The notes: a model not told the origin generated them from the letters alone. DNA of 64,000 bases from Ilyomonas limi (GCF_005233845.1 NZ_SZQL01000007.1:204701-268700), one strand, 5' to 3'. Numbered from the stretch's first letter, positions 45,144-54,861 are shown. Numbers and translations are program-made.

Positions 45144-45443
45144 AGCTGTTAACTATTTTAAATTGAATATGAAATATTTACAAGAACAGGTTTTAAGTAC
45201 AATATTACTCAAATTCAGATTATCGGGGGTGTCCCCATTGATAACCTTCTATAGGATGGTGTCTCGCCATTCGAAATGACAGTCTGTTCCGAACTTATTA
45301 TGTTTAGTAAAGATAAACAATGCAAAAGATATAGGTAGCACTATCAAGAGCGGCAAAGGCAAAACTATACTACCAATTTGCAACATCTTTCGCAAACGAT
45401 CTCCACAACCTTTTGCCAGGCATCGGTATTTGTATGCAGGTTT
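45144..45443. other. Intergenic stretch before yajQ and after bcp
   Basis: About 300 bases without a gene. It holds a fragment of a common intergenic repeat type (GGTGTCTCGCCATTCGAAAT near 45257) and the upstream region of the leftward yajQ gene. No clear terminator seen for bcp. Confidence 0.4.
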
Positions 45444-45911
45444 CTATGCCTGCCATGCCTCAAACACCTGCTGCGTATGATTGGCAGTATCGGGCTTATC
45501 TATCATCTTTTTGATAATTCCATTTTCATCAATTAAAAAAGTAGTGCGGATAATACCCATGTATTTCTTGCCAAACAGCTGCTTTTCGCCCCACACACCA
45601 TATTCGTTTACAATGGTCTGGTCTTCATCTGCAATCAGCGGAAAAGGCAGGTTGAACTTTTTCTCAAATTTTTTATGGCTTTTTACATCATCGGCACTCA
45701 CTCCAAGCACTACAAAGCCCGATTTAATTAAAGCCGTATAATTATCGCGCAGGTTGCAGGCTTGTGCAGTACAGCCCGGCGTATCATCTTTCGGATAAAA
45801 ATAAAGGACTACCTTTTTGCCCCTGAAATTGTGCAGCGAAACCGTATTGCCATCCTGGTCTTTGCCGGTAAAATCGGGTGCCTGTTGCCCTTCGTGTAAG
45901 GTGGTTGCCAT
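45444..45911 (-). CDS. bcp: Thioredoxin-dependent thiol peroxidase (Bcp/PrxQ)
   Basis: A 155-residue peroxiredoxin of the atypical two-Cys PrxQ class, which reduces hydroperoxides with electrons from thioredoxin. The peroxidatic Cys47 and resolving Cys52 lie in TPGCTAQACNLRD, with FYPKDDTPG before them. GVSADDVKSHKKFEKKFNLPFPLIAD and the C-terminal RTTFLIDENGIIKKM complete the fold. No signal peptide. Transcribed divergently from atpB. Confidence 0.94.
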   Translation of the reverse strand: MATTLHEGQQAPDFTGKDQDGNTVSLHNFRGKKVVLYFYPKDDTPGCTAQACNLRDNYTALIKSGFVVLGVSADDVKSHKKFEKKFNLPFPLIADEDQTIVNEYGVWGEKQLFGKKYMGIIRTTFLIDENGIIKKMIDKPDTANHTQQVFEAWQA

Positions 45912-45995
45912 AGGAAGCTATTTTGAGCAAAAGTAGCCCCACAAATTTGTTTTTCAATTTTCGGTAGAACGTTCCTTTTTTAGGGTGCAATTGCT

Positions 45996-46003
45996 TATTT
46001 TTG
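45996..46003 (+). promoter_or_regulatory. Predicted -7 element of the ATP synthase operon
   Basis: TATTTTTG, 20 bases before the atpB start; no good -33 TTTG at 19 bases, so the start site is approximate. Confidence 0.45.
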
Positions 46004-46022
46004 CGCAAAATTTCAGGAATAT

Positions 46023-47153
46023 ATGGGCTTTAAAAGCTTGAAACTCTTTCTGGTAGCGGCTTTCAGCGTTTTTTTGGTACTTTTTTCTCATTTTGCCAAT
46101 GCGCAGGAACCATTAGATACTAAAAAGACGGCAAAAGAAGGCGCGTTCGACCCCGCCAAGATAATATTGGAACACGTAATGGACGCTCACGAGTTTCACT
46201 TTTTCTCCTATAAAGGTAGTGACGGTGAAGAACATGAAATATCTATTCCGCTTCCTGTGATTTTATATTCTCCCCAACGCGGACTATCTGCATTTTCTTA
46301 CGCACGCTTTCACGACCACGACAGCCACGGCATTTACAACGGCTACAAAAACGAAGAAGGTAAGATTGTAGCGGTGGATGCTAATGGCAATACAGACGAA
46401 ACTGTAAAGGTGTACGACCTGAGCCTTACCCGCAATGTGGTGCAAATGTTTATTGCATTGATTCTCCTGGTTTGGATTTTGTTGACTGCCGCCAGCAAAT
46501 ACCGTAAGCATGGCACCAACGTAGCGCCTACCGGCATACAAAATCTGATTGAACCGGTAGTCACCTTTATCCGCGATGAAGTGGGTAGGCCCAACCTCGG
46601 CGTGAAATACGAAAAATACATGCCTTACCTGCTTACTGTTTTCTTTTTTATTCTGTTTAATACTTTAGTCGGCTTAATTCCGGGTACTGCCAATGTTACC
46701 GGTAATATCGCCTTTACGATGGTGTTGGCTGTTATTTCGCTGATAGTTATTGTATTCAGTACCAACCGGCATTTCTGGGGTCATATTTTCTGGCCTCCGG
46801 GCGTACCCATCCCTGTAAAACTTATTTTAATCCCTATCGAAGTAGTTAGTACACTTGTAATAAAGCCCGGCGCTTTGATGATACGTTTATTTGCAAATAT
46901 GATTGCCGGTCACATTGTAATTACCTGCTTCATTTTGCTCATATTTATTTTTGGCGCTATGAATCAGGCAGTTGGCTGGGGCTTTATACCGGTGTCTGTT
47001 GCCTTCACTATTTTTCTATATTTTATTGAAATACTGGTAGCATTTATACAGGCGTTTATTTTCACCAATTTAACCGCCGTATTTATTGGTCAGGCATTTG
47101 AGGGGGAGCATCATGACGGGCACGATCATGCAGAAGATCCGGTGATCATTTAA
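46023..47153 (+). CDS. atpB: ATP synthase F0 subunit a
   Basis: The proton half-channel subunit. This 376-residue form has a cleavable signal-like N-terminus (LKLFLVAAFSVFLVLFSHFANAQ) and an extra roughly 100-residue periplasmic region with His/Asp-rich patches (RFHDHDSHG), both usual in Bacteroidota. The core has five to six helices. The essential Arg is in MIRLFANMIAGH, and the C-terminal helix reads IEILVAFIQAFIFTNLTAVFI, followed by a His/Asp-rich tail. First gene of atpB-E-F-H-A. Confidence 0.95.
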   Translation: MGFKSLKLFLVAAFSVFLVLFSHFANAQEPLDTKKTAKEGAFDPAKIILEHVMDAHEFHFFSYKGSDGEEHEISIPLPVILYSPQRGLSAFSYARFHDHDSHGIYNGYKNEEGKIVAVDANGNTDETVKVYDLSLTRNVVQMFIALILLVWILLTAASKYRKHGTNVAPTGIQNLIEPVVTFIRDEVGRPNLGVKYEKYMPYLLTVFFFILFNTLVGLIPGTANVTGNIAFTMVLAVISLIVIVFSTNRHFWGHIFWPPGVPIPVKLILIPIEVVSTLVIKPGALMIRLFANMIAGHIVITCFILLIFIFGAMNQAVGWGFIPVSVAFTIFLYFIEILVAFIQAFIFTNLTAVFIGQAFEGEHHDGHDHAEDPVII

Positions 47154-47181
47154 ATTTTTAATACAACTTTTCACTTAATAA

Positions 47182-47457
<276 letters not shown>

Positions 47458-47475
47458 TATAGCAGCACACAATAC

Positions 47476-47514
47476 ATTATTGCACCTGATGCACAGGGCG
47501 GAGGGTGCAATAAT
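47476..47514 (+). other. Hairpin after atpE
   Basis: Arms ATTATTGCACC (47476-47486) and GGTGCAATAAT (47504-47514) pair perfectly over 11 bases in the 185-base gap between atpE and atpF. No T-run follows. It may protect the atpE end of the mRNA or thin out transcription. Confidence 0.5.
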
Positions 47515-47605
47515 CCTTAAGACAAAGCCCCAATCTTTGCAGTTAAGTAGAATGGGGAATGATTATTGAATTGAATCAAACTTTTAATTTAAATAATAAA
47601 CAGTG

Positions 47606-47632
47606 CTTTAGCTCCCTTTAGGGCTGGGGCGA
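47606..47632. repeat. GC-rich intergenic repeat fragment
   Basis: TTTAGCTCCCTTTAGGGCTG followed by GGGC; the same type as the CCCCTGAAGGGG element at 57563-57587, in the opposite orientation. A CCCT/AGGG core can fold. Confidence 0.45.
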
Positions 47633-47642
47633 CAACACAAAT

Positions 47643-48137
47643 ATGGCACTCTTACAACCTGGCTTAGGCTTGCTGATATGGACGCTCATTGCGTTTATTA
47701 TTGTTTTAGTAATATTGAAAAAATTTGCCTGGGCCCCTATTCTCAAAGGATTGAAAGACCGGGAAACCAATATTGCTGATGCCATTGCTTCTGCCGAAAA
47801 AGTAAAGGCAGAAATGGCCGCTCTGAAAAGCGAAAATGAAGTGCTGATTGCCAAAGCACGCGAAGAAAGAGCAGCGATGATAAAAGAGGCAAAAGAAACT
47901 GCCGATAAAATGGTGGCTGATGCACAAGGCAAAGCGAAAAGCGAATACGACCGCATTGTAGCTGATGCACAAGCAGCTATAGACCAGCAAAAAAATGCTG
48001 CCTTGATAGATGTAAAAAATCAGGTGGGCAAGCTGGTGATAGAAGTAGCTGAAAAAGTATTGCGCAAGCAGCTTGATAATAAAGCCCAGCAGGAAGCTTA
48101 CATCAGGCAACTGGCCGATGATGTACAATTGAGTTAA
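47643..48137 (+). CDS. atpF: ATP synthase F0 subunit b
   Basis: Peripheral stalk subunit of 164 residues: one N-terminal membrane helix (about 8-27, LGLLIWTLIAFIIVLVILKKF) and then a long Lys/Glu/Ala-rich helix that forms the right-handed coiled coil reaching F1 (KERETNIADAIASAEKVKAEM-like, through DKMVADAQGKAKSEYD). Typical length. A single b gene is seen, as in other Bacteroidota. Confidence 0.94.
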   Translation: MALLQPGLGLLIWTLIAFIIVLVILKKFAWAPILKGLKDRETNIADAIASAEKVKAEMAALKSENEVLIAKAREERAAMIKEAKETADKMVADAQGKAKSEYDRIVADAQAAIDQQKNAALIDVKNQVGKLVIEVAEKVLRKQLDNKAQQEAYIRQLADDVQLS

Positions 48138-48217
48138 AAAGAAAGCAGAATCAAGAAAACAAGATACAAGTATACCAGCTTGTACTCTGTAACTTAAATA
48201 CTTGTAAATTTTCATTA

Positions 48218-48781
48218 ATGCCTAATCCACGATTAGCTACACGATATGCCAAAAGCCTCATTGGCCTAGCACAGGAGAGAGGAGAACTGGAAGCGGTATA
48301 TAAAGACATGCAGTTTCTGCAAAGCATTTGTAAAAGCAACCGCGACTTTGTAAACCTGTTGCGCAGCCCGGTAGTACGGGCAGATAAGAAAGATGCTATT
48401 ATTACCGCTATTACCAAAGATAGAATAAGCAAGCTCACGGCTACTTTTACCAAATTATTGACGGGTAAAGGCCGCGAAGAGGACTTACCGGAGATTATTA
48501 ACGCGTTTATTAGTCAGTACAACGAGATAAAAGGCATAGAAAAAGTTAAGCTGACCACAGCAGTGCCTGTGAGCGATGATGTAAAAAATGCTATTCTTGC
48601 CAAAGTAAAAAAGAACACGGGCTTTGATCAGATAGAAATGGAAACCGTAGTGAATCCAAATCTCATCGGTGGTTTTATTTTGGAATATAATAACAATCTG
48701 GTAGATGCCAGTATATCACGTGATTTAAAAGACATCAGCAAGCAGTTCCAGGAGAATGTATATGTACATAATATCCGTTAA
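48218..48781 (+). CDS. atpH: ATP synthase F1 subunit delta
   Basis: Connects the peripheral stalk to the top of F1. A 187-residue protein with the N-terminal helical domain (RLATRYAKSLIGLAQERGELE) and the C-terminal domain block TAVPVSDDVKNAIL...VVNPNLIGGFILEYNNNLVDASI, which is the delta/OSCP signature. Lies 80 bases after atpF and 76 before atpA. Confidence 0.94.
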   Translation: MPNPRLATRYAKSLIGLAQERGELEAVYKDMQFLQSICKSNRDFVNLLRSPVVRADKKDAIITAITKDRISKLTATFTKLLTGKGREEDLPEIINAFISQYNEIKGIEKVKLTTAVPVSDDVKNAILAKVKKNTGFDQIEMETVVNPNLIGGFILEYNNNLVDASISRDLKDISKQFQENVYVHNIR

Positions 48782-48857
48782 GAACTGCGTAAGCAATTTT
48801 TGTAACACAGTTTCAGATAGTTATATTACTTATTCAATATTAAATATTCAATAGATA

Positions 48858-50435
48858 ATGGTAGATATAAAACCAGATGAAATTTCAGCCATACTCCGGC
48901 AACAGCTTAGCAACTTTAATGCAGGAGCTGAACTGGAAGAAATAGGCACCATATTACAGGCGGGTGATGGTATTGCCCGTGTATATGGGTTGAATAACGT
49001 TCGCTCCGGTGAACTGGTAGAGCTCGAAAACGGTACCAAAGCCATTGCTTTGAACCTGGAAGAAGATAATGTGGGTGTAGTATTGCTGGGTGAGCAGGGC
49101 GATGTAAAAGAAGGTGATAAAGTACGCCGTACCGGTCAGATTGCTTCTATTAAAGTAGGCGAAGGCTTGGTCGGCCGCGTAATCAATACATTGGGCGAAC
49201 CTATTGATGGTAAAGGCCCAATTACCGGCGAATTGTACGAGATGCCGCTGGAGCGTAAAGCACCAGGCGTTATCTTTCGTGAGCCGGTAAAAGAACCGTT
49301 GCAAACCGGTATTAAAGCTATTGACGCAATGATTCCCATTGGTCGCGGACAACGTGAACTGGTAATCGGCGACCGCCAAACCGGTAAGTCTGCTATTTGT
49401 GTTGATACCATTATCAACCAAAAAGAGTTTTACGAGGCTGGCAAACCGGTTTACTGTATTTATGTAGCAATTGGTCAAAAAGCTTCTACCATTGCCGGTG
49501 TGATGAAAACATTGCAGGATAATGGTGCAATGGCTTACACTACTATTGTAGCCGCATCGGCCTCCGACCCTGCTCCGCAACAGTTCTACGCTCCTTTTGC
49601 AGGTGCTGCCATTGGCGAATTTTTCCGCGATACCGGCAGACCAGCATTGATTATTTATGATGATTTATCTAAACAGGCCGTTGCTTACCGTGAAGTATCC
49701 TTATTGTTGCGTCGCCCGCCCGGACGTGAAGCCTACCCCGGTGACGTATTTTACCTGCACAGCCGCTTGCTGGAACGTGCTGCAAAAATCATCGCAAATG
49801 ACGATGTTGCTAAAAACATGAACGACCTGCCGGAAAGCATTAGACATCTGGTAAAAGGCGGTGGCAGCTTAACCGCTTTACCCATCATTGAAACACAGGC
49901 TGGCGACGTATCGGCATATATTCCAACAAACGTAATCTCTATTACCGACGGGCAGATCTTCCTGGAAGGTAACCTGTTTAACGCAGGCATTCGTCCGGCT
50001 ATCAACGTTGGTATTTCTGTAAGCCGCGTGGGTGGTAATGCACAGATTAAGAGTATGAAAAAAGTGGCTGGCACGCTCAAGCTCGACCAGGCACTGTACC
50101 GCGAACTGGAAGCCTTCTCTAAATTTGGGGGAGACCTCGATGCGGCTACTAAATCGGTAATTGATAAAGGTGCCCGCAACGTGGAGATATTAAAGCAGCC
50201 ACAGTTTACACCATTCCCGGTAGAAAAACAGGTAGCAATCATTTACCTGGGTACACAAGGCTTGCTGCGCGAAGTAGCAGTAAAAAATGTAAGAGCTTTT
50301 GAAGACCATTTTTTACTGGAAATGCAAAACAAATTGCCTAATGTACTGGCTGAGTTTAAGAAAGGGAATCTGCCTGACGATGGATTGAAGCAAATGGTAG
50401 AACTGGCCAAGGGCATTATGCCGCAGTATAAATAA
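48858..50435 (+). CDS. atpA: ATP synthase F1 subunit alpha
   Basis: A 525-residue non-catalytic nucleotide-binding subunit of F1. The Walker A loop GDRQTGKSA is at about 170-178, and the alpha-type signature is in [17 protein letters not shown]. The N-terminal helix ([17 protein letters not shown]) binds delta. [17 protein letters not shown] is the Walker B region. It is the last gene of this cluster: gamma, which normally follows, is absent, and a terminator comes 23 bases after the stop. Beta and epsilon are also elsewhere. Confidence 0.97.
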   Translation: MVDIKPDEISAILRQQLSNFNAGAELEEIGTILQAGDGIARVYGLNNVRSGELVELENGTKAIALNLEEDNVGVVLLGEQGDVKEGDKVRRTGQIASIKVGEGLVGRVINTLGEPIDGKGPITGELYEMPLERKAPGVIFREPVKEPLQTGIKAIDAMIPIGRGQRELVIGDRQTGKSAICVDTIINQKEFYEAGKPVYCIYVAIGQKASTIAGVMKTLQDNGAMAYTTIVAASASDPAPQQFYAPFAGAAIGEFFRDTGRPALIIYDDLSKQAVAYREVSLLLRRPPGREAYPGDVFYLHSRLLERAAKIIANDDVAKNMNDLPESIRHLVKGGGSLTALPIIETQAGDVSAYIPTNVISITDGQIFLEGNLFNAGIRPAINVGISVSRVGGNAQIKSMKKVAGTLKLDQALYRELEAFSKFGGDLDAATKSVIDKGARNVEILKQPQFTPFPVEKQVAIIYLGTQGLLREVAVKNVRAFEDHFLLEMQNKLPNVLAEFKKGNLPDDGLKQMVELAKGIMPQYK

Positions 50436-50457
50436 GTTTCGGTTTACATGAAATAAT

Positions 50458-50490
50458 AATGGCGCTGATTTGTTCAGCGCCATTTTGTTT
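50458..50490 (+). terminator. Terminator of the ATP synthase cluster
   Basis: Stem AATGGCGCTGA / TCAGCGCCATT with a five-base loop, then TTGTTTTTG. Confidence 0.88.
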
Positions 50491-50503
50491 TTGAGGAAAA
50501 ATG

Positions 50504-50600
50504 AATCACAGAGCTTTGAGAGGAATGCACAGGGAAACTCAGAACAGGTCTTTGCCATGCTTCTGTATGTAACAATTCCTGTATCTCTCTGCGGTTGATA
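50504..50600. repeat. CACAGAG-type inverted repeat remnant
   Basis: AATCACAGAGCTTTGAGAGG and ATGCACAGGG at the left, and CTCTCTGCGGTTGAT at the right in inverse orientation. Resembles 18971-19002. The rest of the 50436-50757 gap holds only the atpA terminator. Confidence 0.4.
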
Positions 50601-50757
50601 AATATGTATTTGCTTAGAAGTCAACGTTTATTCAACTGTTGAAAAATGTGATGTAAGAAACAATGTATGGTAGCAAAATAGCTCGTTCCACAAAAATGCT
50701 GGTGTTTGCTCATAAGAATACGCTTCTAAAAAGCACAGGCAACTATTTCTGCAAGCA

Positions 50758-51645
50758 TTAAAAAGCAAAACAGCCCTGCGCTTTCCTCCCCGATGTTCTG
50801 CCAGATCCGGAACTTTTAGCCAGCCGAATGCCCAGTTTTATATTTACAGAATAATATGCATCTTTTTTAGTGCTGCCCCTAATGGAGCCGGGAGTACGGG
50901 TACCCTCTTCAGGTATGGCATAGCTCCGATCGGCAAGCCGCTTGGCAAGTATGGCATTATCGGGTGAAAGGTATTTATCAAACAAATTAGGATCAATATA
51001 AGTAGTACTTACGTCATCCAAATAATCGGTATTTAAAAAGCGGTACACGGCTTCGCCGCGCAGTACCAGCCGCTCCGAAATGTTGTATTGCAAGCCACCG
51101 CCCACCGGAAAGTTGATGCCCGACAGTTTGTAATTAGGCCTTCCGGTTTCGGGAAAACCCTCACCTTCAGTATGCAATGGCTGCAGGTATATCCATTGTC
51201 CGTCCAGCTTTGTTTTAGGATCAAAACCAAAATAACCAACACCGGCTAAGAGATAGGGCGAAAGCGCGGGTGTTGTATGTTCTTTAGAAAAAATGTTTAA
51301 AGGATGAACTTCGGCAAGTAAGCTTACTTCTTTTATAGTACTTGTAAAATCAAGATTGCGTTTTCTTATATTACGGGCACCGGGCCGCGCATCCGAAGCT
51401 GTAACCTGCCCTATCGTACCTTCGAGGCGCACCCCAGCCATTTGCCGGTACAACACTGCTGCATAAATTCCACCGCCGGGTCTAAAGCTTTTTACATCCA
51501 CTGTTTGGCCACCAATATCGGTATTGCAGTTCATGGCATTGATCGAAAATCCTAGCTCTTTTGTCCATATTTTATTGTCAGAAAACTGGCTGCGGCTAAC
51601 TACACTTACACAAAGTAGCAGCACTACGCTCATCAATTGCTTCAT
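50758..51645 (-). CDS. Outer-membrane beta-barrel protein (DUF6089-like), copy 2
   Basis: A 295-residue exported protein with a signal peptide (MKQLMSVVLLLCVSVVSRSQ). The mature protein reads as an eight-strand-type barrel: ELGFSINAMNCNTDIGG, GIYAAVLYRQMAGVRLEGTIG, EVSLLAEVHPLNIF, SPYLLAGVGYFGFDP, FPVGGGLQYNISERLVLRGEAVYRFLNTDYLDDVS. It ends in Phe (CFAF). It is a paralogue of the gene at 51943 over its whole length, roughly 60 percent identical by eye. Function unknown; proteins of this type are common in Chitinophagaceae. Preceded by a remnant of nth. Confidence 0.78.
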   Translation of the reverse strand: MKQLMSVVLLLCVSVVSRSQFSDNKIWTKELGFSINAMNCNTDIGGQTVDVKSFRPGGGIYAAVLYRQMAGVRLEGTIGQVTASDARPGARNIRKRNLDFTSTIKEVSLLAEVHPLNIFSKEHTTPALSPYLLAGVGYFGFDPKTKLDGQWIYLQPLHTEGEGFPETGRPNYKLSGINFPVGGGLQYNISERLVLRGEAVYRFLNTDYLDDVSTTYIDPNLFDKYLSPDNAILAKRLADRSYAIPEEGTRTPGSIRGSTKKDAYYSVNIKLGIRLAKSSGSGRTSGRKAQGCFAF

Positions 51646-51689
51646 ACATTTTTAAGTTGTAACGATCGTCACTGCGTTTTACTGGCTTT

Positions 51690-51868
51690 ATCAACCTCTT
51701 GCCAGCGCAGGCAAAAGTACAGGCAACTTTCAGACCGTAAATTTCACATTGTATATTTTTCACAATACATACATATCTGCCTTGCAATACGAGCCATTGA
51801 TGAGCGATATACACAAAGAATATTTGAGTATATATTAATAAGTTATAAAGGTGTTGGTTGGATTAAGA
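51690..51868 (-). pseudogene. Remnant of the 3' end of nth (endonuclease III)
   Basis: On the minus strand a frame reads VYIAHQWLVLQGRYVCIVKN and then QCEIYGLKVAC. It aligns with the intact Nth end at 52849 (VYIAHHWLILHGRYVCVARN, KCDICGLKPAC). The DNA also matches, for example GCAATACGAGCCATTGATGA against GCAATATGAGCCAGTGATGA. The remnant covers about 50 codons of nth, lacks the rest, has a small deletion upstream, and one iron-sulfur Cys is Tyr. It precedes beta-barrel copy 2 just as nth precedes copy 1. Confidence 0.8.
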
Positions 51869-51942
51869 GAGCCAATATGGAGATGCGTTGAATAAAATAG
51901 TAGTATTGATAAGCAGCATCGGGCTATCTGCATAATTATTCA

Positions 51943-52830
51943 TTAAAACCTATAACAACCGATAGCTTTTCTTACTCGCCTGTTGCTTATGTTGCTGCCT
52001 ACTTTATCCAGTTTTATTCCCAACTTAAGGTTGATAGAATAATAGGCGTCTTTCTGCGGGTTTCCTCTTCTTTCACCTGCTTTACTAACTACATCCCCGG
52101 TAAGTTCTCCACTTCGGTCGGCAAGGCGCTTAGCAAGCTCGGCATCAGTTGGAGATAAGTATTTATCAAACAAAACAGGGCGAATATATTTTCTACTTAC
52201 ATCATCTAAATAATCGGTGTTTAACAAGCGATAGACCGCTTCGCCACGTAAAACAAAGCGCTCAGATAAATTATATTGCAAGCCGCCGCCCAAAGGAAGA
52301 TTGATTTGAGACAATTTATAATTAGGTATGTCTGTTTCAGGAAAGCCTTGCCCCTCCGTATGCAGCGGCTGTAATGCTATCCATTTATTGTTGAGTGATG
52401 CCTGTGGGTTGAATGAGAAATAACCTACGCCCGCCAACAGATAAAACGATAATGCCGGCGTGTAAGCCTGTTTTAGCTTCAAAGGGTGAAACTCGGCAAG
52501 CAAACTAATTTCGGTAATGTTGGTTTTGAAGCTGAGATTGCGGTTTTTAAATACTTTTTTGGTTGCCTTTTTATCGGTAGCTGTTATGGTGCCGAATGTT
52601 GCTTCCAAACGCAAGCCCAGCAATTCCCTGTATAACAATCCGGCATAAACCCCAGCACTTGGTCTAAAGTTTCCCGGATCAGCTATTCTTCCTTCCACAT
52701 CGGTTTTGCAGTTCATGGCATTGAGCGAAATACCAAACTCTTCTACCAGTTGTTTAGTATTCCCGTATTGGGCGCTTGCGGAAATGCCCGTTAAGAGTAA
52801 CAGAAAAGTAGCAGTTAAGGTATTTTTCAT
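51943..52830 (-). CDS. Outer-membrane beta-barrel protein (DUF6089-like), copy 1
   Basis: A 295-residue paralogue of the gene at 50758, with signal peptide (MKNTLTATFLLLLTGISASAQ) and the same strand series (EFGISLNAMNCKTDVEG, VYAGLLYRELLGLRLEATFG, LPLGGGLQYNLSERFVLRGEAVYRLLNTDYLDDVS) and final Phe. It begins 18 bases after the nth stop, so it is probably co-transcribed with nth. Together with the nth remnant downstream this shows that an nth-barrel unit was duplicated in tandem. Function unknown; surface location inferred from the barrel pattern. Confidence 0.8.
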   Translation of the reverse strand: MKNTLTATFLLLLTGISASAQYGNTKQLVEEFGISLNAMNCKTDVEGRIADPGNFRPSAGVYAGLLYRELLGLRLEATFGTITATDKKATKKVFKNRNLSFKTNITEISLLAEFHPLKLKQAYTPALSFYLLAGVGYFSFNPQASLNNKWIALQPLHTEGQGFPETDIPNYKLSQINLPLGGGLQYNLSERFVLRGEAVYRLLNTDYLDDVSRKYIRPVLFDKYLSPTDAELAKRLADRSGELTGDVVSKAGERRGNPQKDAYYSINLKLGIKLDKVGSNISNRRVRKAIGCYRF

Positions 52831-52848
52831 AAAGGGTATTACTTATTA

Positions 52849-53517
52849 TCATAACGCATTATCGGCAATAGTAGTATTTTTTAGGTGCTGCTGATAGTAT
52901 TTACAGGCAGGCTTCAATCCGCAAATATCACATTTGGGATTTCGCGCAACACATACATACCTGCCATGCAATATGAGCCAGTGATGAGCAATATATACCA
53001 GGTCTTTCGGTATAAATTTAAGCAATTGCAATTCAGTAGCCAAAGGTGTTTTAGCATTTACCGTCAATCCAATGCGTGCTGCCACCCTAAAAACGTGTGT
53101 ATCCACCGCCATATTGGGCTGCGCATCCACTACAGATGTAATCACATTGGCAGTTTTGCGCCCAACTCCCGGCAGCGTAATTAGTTCAGCTACGGTCATA
53201 GGTATATTACCGCCAAAATCGCTCATGACCTTTTGCGCCATCCCTACCAGATGTTTTGCCTTATTGTTTGGGTAAGAAATACTTTTGATATACACCAGCA
53301 CTTCATCCTTATCGGCTCGTGCAAGCGATGGCATATCGGGGAAGCGCCGGAACAGCTCTGGGGTAGTCATATTTACGCGCTTATCGGTGCACTGCGCCGA
53401 GAGTATCACAGCTACCAGCAACTCGTAAGGATTGCTGTACAACAGCTCCGTTTCTGCATTGGGGTTGTGTTCCTGAAAATATTTAATGATAAAATCAAAC
53501 CGCTCTTTTCGTGTCAT
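52849..53517 (-). CDS. nth: Endonuclease III (DNA glycosylase / AP lyase)
   Basis: Removes oxidised pyrimidines and nicks abasic sites in base excision repair. I start at ATG 53517 (MTRKERFDFIIKYF, 222 residues), where the family begins; a start at 53604 would add 29 unrelated residues. The helix-hairpin-helix LPGVGRKTANV holds catalytic Lys121, and Asp139 is in AVDTHVFRVAARI. The iron-sulfur cluster is bound by Cys189, Cys196, Cys199 and Cys205 (C-x6-C-x2-C-x5-C). A partial second copy is at 51690-51868. Confidence 0.95.
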   Translation of the reverse strand: MTRKERFDFIIKYFQEHNPNAETELLYSNPYELLVAVILSAQCTDKRVNMTTPELFRRFPDMPSLARADKDEVLVYIKSISYPNNKAKHLVGMAQKVMSDFGGNIPMTVAELITLPGVGRKTANVITSVVDAQPNMAVDTHVFRVAARIGLTVNAKTPLATELQLLKFIPKDLVYIAHHWLILHGRYVCVARNPKCDICGLKPACKYYQQHLKNTTIADNAL

Positions 53518-53715
53518 AGTTAACAGCGAAAATAGTAAGTTCAGGTATTCAGAAATTTCGTTTTTGATGGATGAATTGTTAGGATAATATATAATGGCAA
53601 ACAATTAGCGATAAATAAATACATACGGTAAAGATTTATACGTCCATCTAAACATTTTTCTGCTCAACCTATAAACACATGGCGCTTTTTTAAATAAACA
53701 GATACTTTGTACATT

Positions 53716-54294
53716 ATGAATGAAAAAGTAAAAGTCACCAATACTACAATCTTATCTAACAATTGGTACACCCTTAAGAAAGTAACCTTTGATTATCTGA
53801 AGAAAAACGGGCAATGGCAAACACAACACCGCGAGGCTTATGACAGGGGCAATGGTGCTACTATTTTGCTGTACAATAAAAATTTAAAAACAGTAGTACT
53901 TACACGCCAGTTCCGGCTACCCACTTATCTCAATGGCAACGAAACCGGCATGCTGATAGAAGCCTGCGCGGGACTGCTTGACAGAGACAACCCCGAAGAT
54001 TGCATCAGGCGCGAAACGGAAGAAGAAACCGGCTATAAAATATCACACGTGCAAAAAGTGTTTGAAGCATATATGTCGCCGGGCTCGGTAACTGAAATTT
54101 TATACTTTTTTGTAGCTGAATATACAAAAGACATGAAAATAATAGCAGGTGGTGGCTTGGAACACGACCAGGAAGATATAGAAGTAATGGAGTTGCCGTT
54201 TAATGAAGCGCTTAGTATGGTGGATAGCGGAACAATTAAAGATGCAAAGACTATTATGCTGCTACAGTACGCACAGCTACACAAACTGTTATAA
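53716..54294 (+). CDS. NUDIX hydrolase, NudK-like
   Basis: A 192-residue nucleotide-sugar pyrophosphatase of the ADP-ribose/GDP-mannose type. The NUDIX box spans [21 protein letters not shown] (Gly/Glu pattern GX5EX7REUXEEXGU with REtEEEtGY). The substrate region [14 protein letters not shown] and [10 protein letters not shown] is the NudK pattern. Start chosen at ATG 53716; an in-frame TTG lies nine bases earlier. A GATACTTTG just upstream (53701-53709) resembles a -7 element and would leave almost no leader. Neighbouring genes act on sugar-nucleotides, which fits loosely. Confidence 0.82.
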   Translation: MNEKVKVTNTTILSNNWYTLKKVTFDYLKKNGQWQTQHREAYDRGNGATILLYNKNLKTVVLTRQFRLPTYLNGNETGMLIEACAGLLDRDNPEDCIRRETEEETGYKISHVQKVFEAYMSPGSVTEILYFFVAEYTKDMKIIAGGGLEHDQEDIEVMELPFNEALSMVDSGTIKDAKTIMLLQYAQLHKLL

Positions 54295-54297
54295 TGC

Positions 54298-54861
54298 CTA
54301 TTGCTGGTTATTGGCCTCCCATTGCTGCGCAAAAGCGTACAAGGTGTCAAACCTTGCATCTATCAGTTCGTGCGGTAGTGCAATTTCGGGGTTGGTGGTG
54401 GCAATATATACGGTGAACATACCGGCATTGCGGCCAAACCGCATATCGCTCAATTTGTTGCCCACCATAATAGTTTTGCCAAAATCAATTTGCGGGTACA
54501 GTTCTTTTGCCTGCAAAGCCATACCAGGATTGGGCTTGCGGTCAGGGCTGTTATCATCCAAATCGGTACAGAAAAATATCTTATCTATTCTGCCACCGGC
54601 AGCGGTAATACCTTCCTGCATGTAGAGATGAACATCTTCCAGATCGGCTAACGTCATTAATTTTTTACCTACACCTTTTTGGTTAGTAACCATTACTATT
54701 ATACCAAAAACTGTCGAGAGTATTTGCAGCGCCCGCGGCACATTTTCGTAGAAAATAAATTCGCCACGATGTAATACATAAGAGCCTTTTTTTTCTTCAT
54801 TTATTACGCCGTCGCGGTCTAAAAAAAGTGTCCAGGTCTTGTCAACTTTTGTAAAATCCAT
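54298..54861 (-). CDS. HAD-IIIA phosphatase, GmhB-like
   Basis: A 187-residue HAD hydrolase with the motif FLDRDGVIN (nucleophile Asp15, Asp17), VMVTNQKGVGKK (motif II Thr) and motif III/IV in RKPNPGMALQAK and MVGNKLSDMRFG. This layout is that of heptose-1,7-bisphosphate and histidinol phosphatases. The zinc loop (Cys-x-His...Cys-x-Cys) of E. coli GmhB is missing: FFCTDLDDNSPDRKP has only one Cys. Neighbour to a nucleotidyltransferase of the heptose type, which favours a sugar-bisphosphate substrate. Convergent with the NUDIX gene, three bases apart. Confidence 0.8.
   Translation of the reverse strand: MDFTKVDKTWTLFLDRDGVINEEKKGSYVLHRGEFIFYENVPRALQILSTVFGIIVMVTNQKGVGKKLMTLADLEDVHLYMQEGITAAGGRIDKIFFCTDLDDNSPDRKPNPGMALQAKELYPQIDFGKTIMVGNKLSDMRFGRNAGMFTVYIATTNPEIALPHELIDARFDTLYAFAQQWEANNQQ

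Noticed and set aside
51596..51814. 72-codon minus-strand frame as a gene
   Set aside because: It is a fragment of nth running out of frame into unrelated sequence and overlapping the start of the barrel gene; described as a pseudogene remnant instead.
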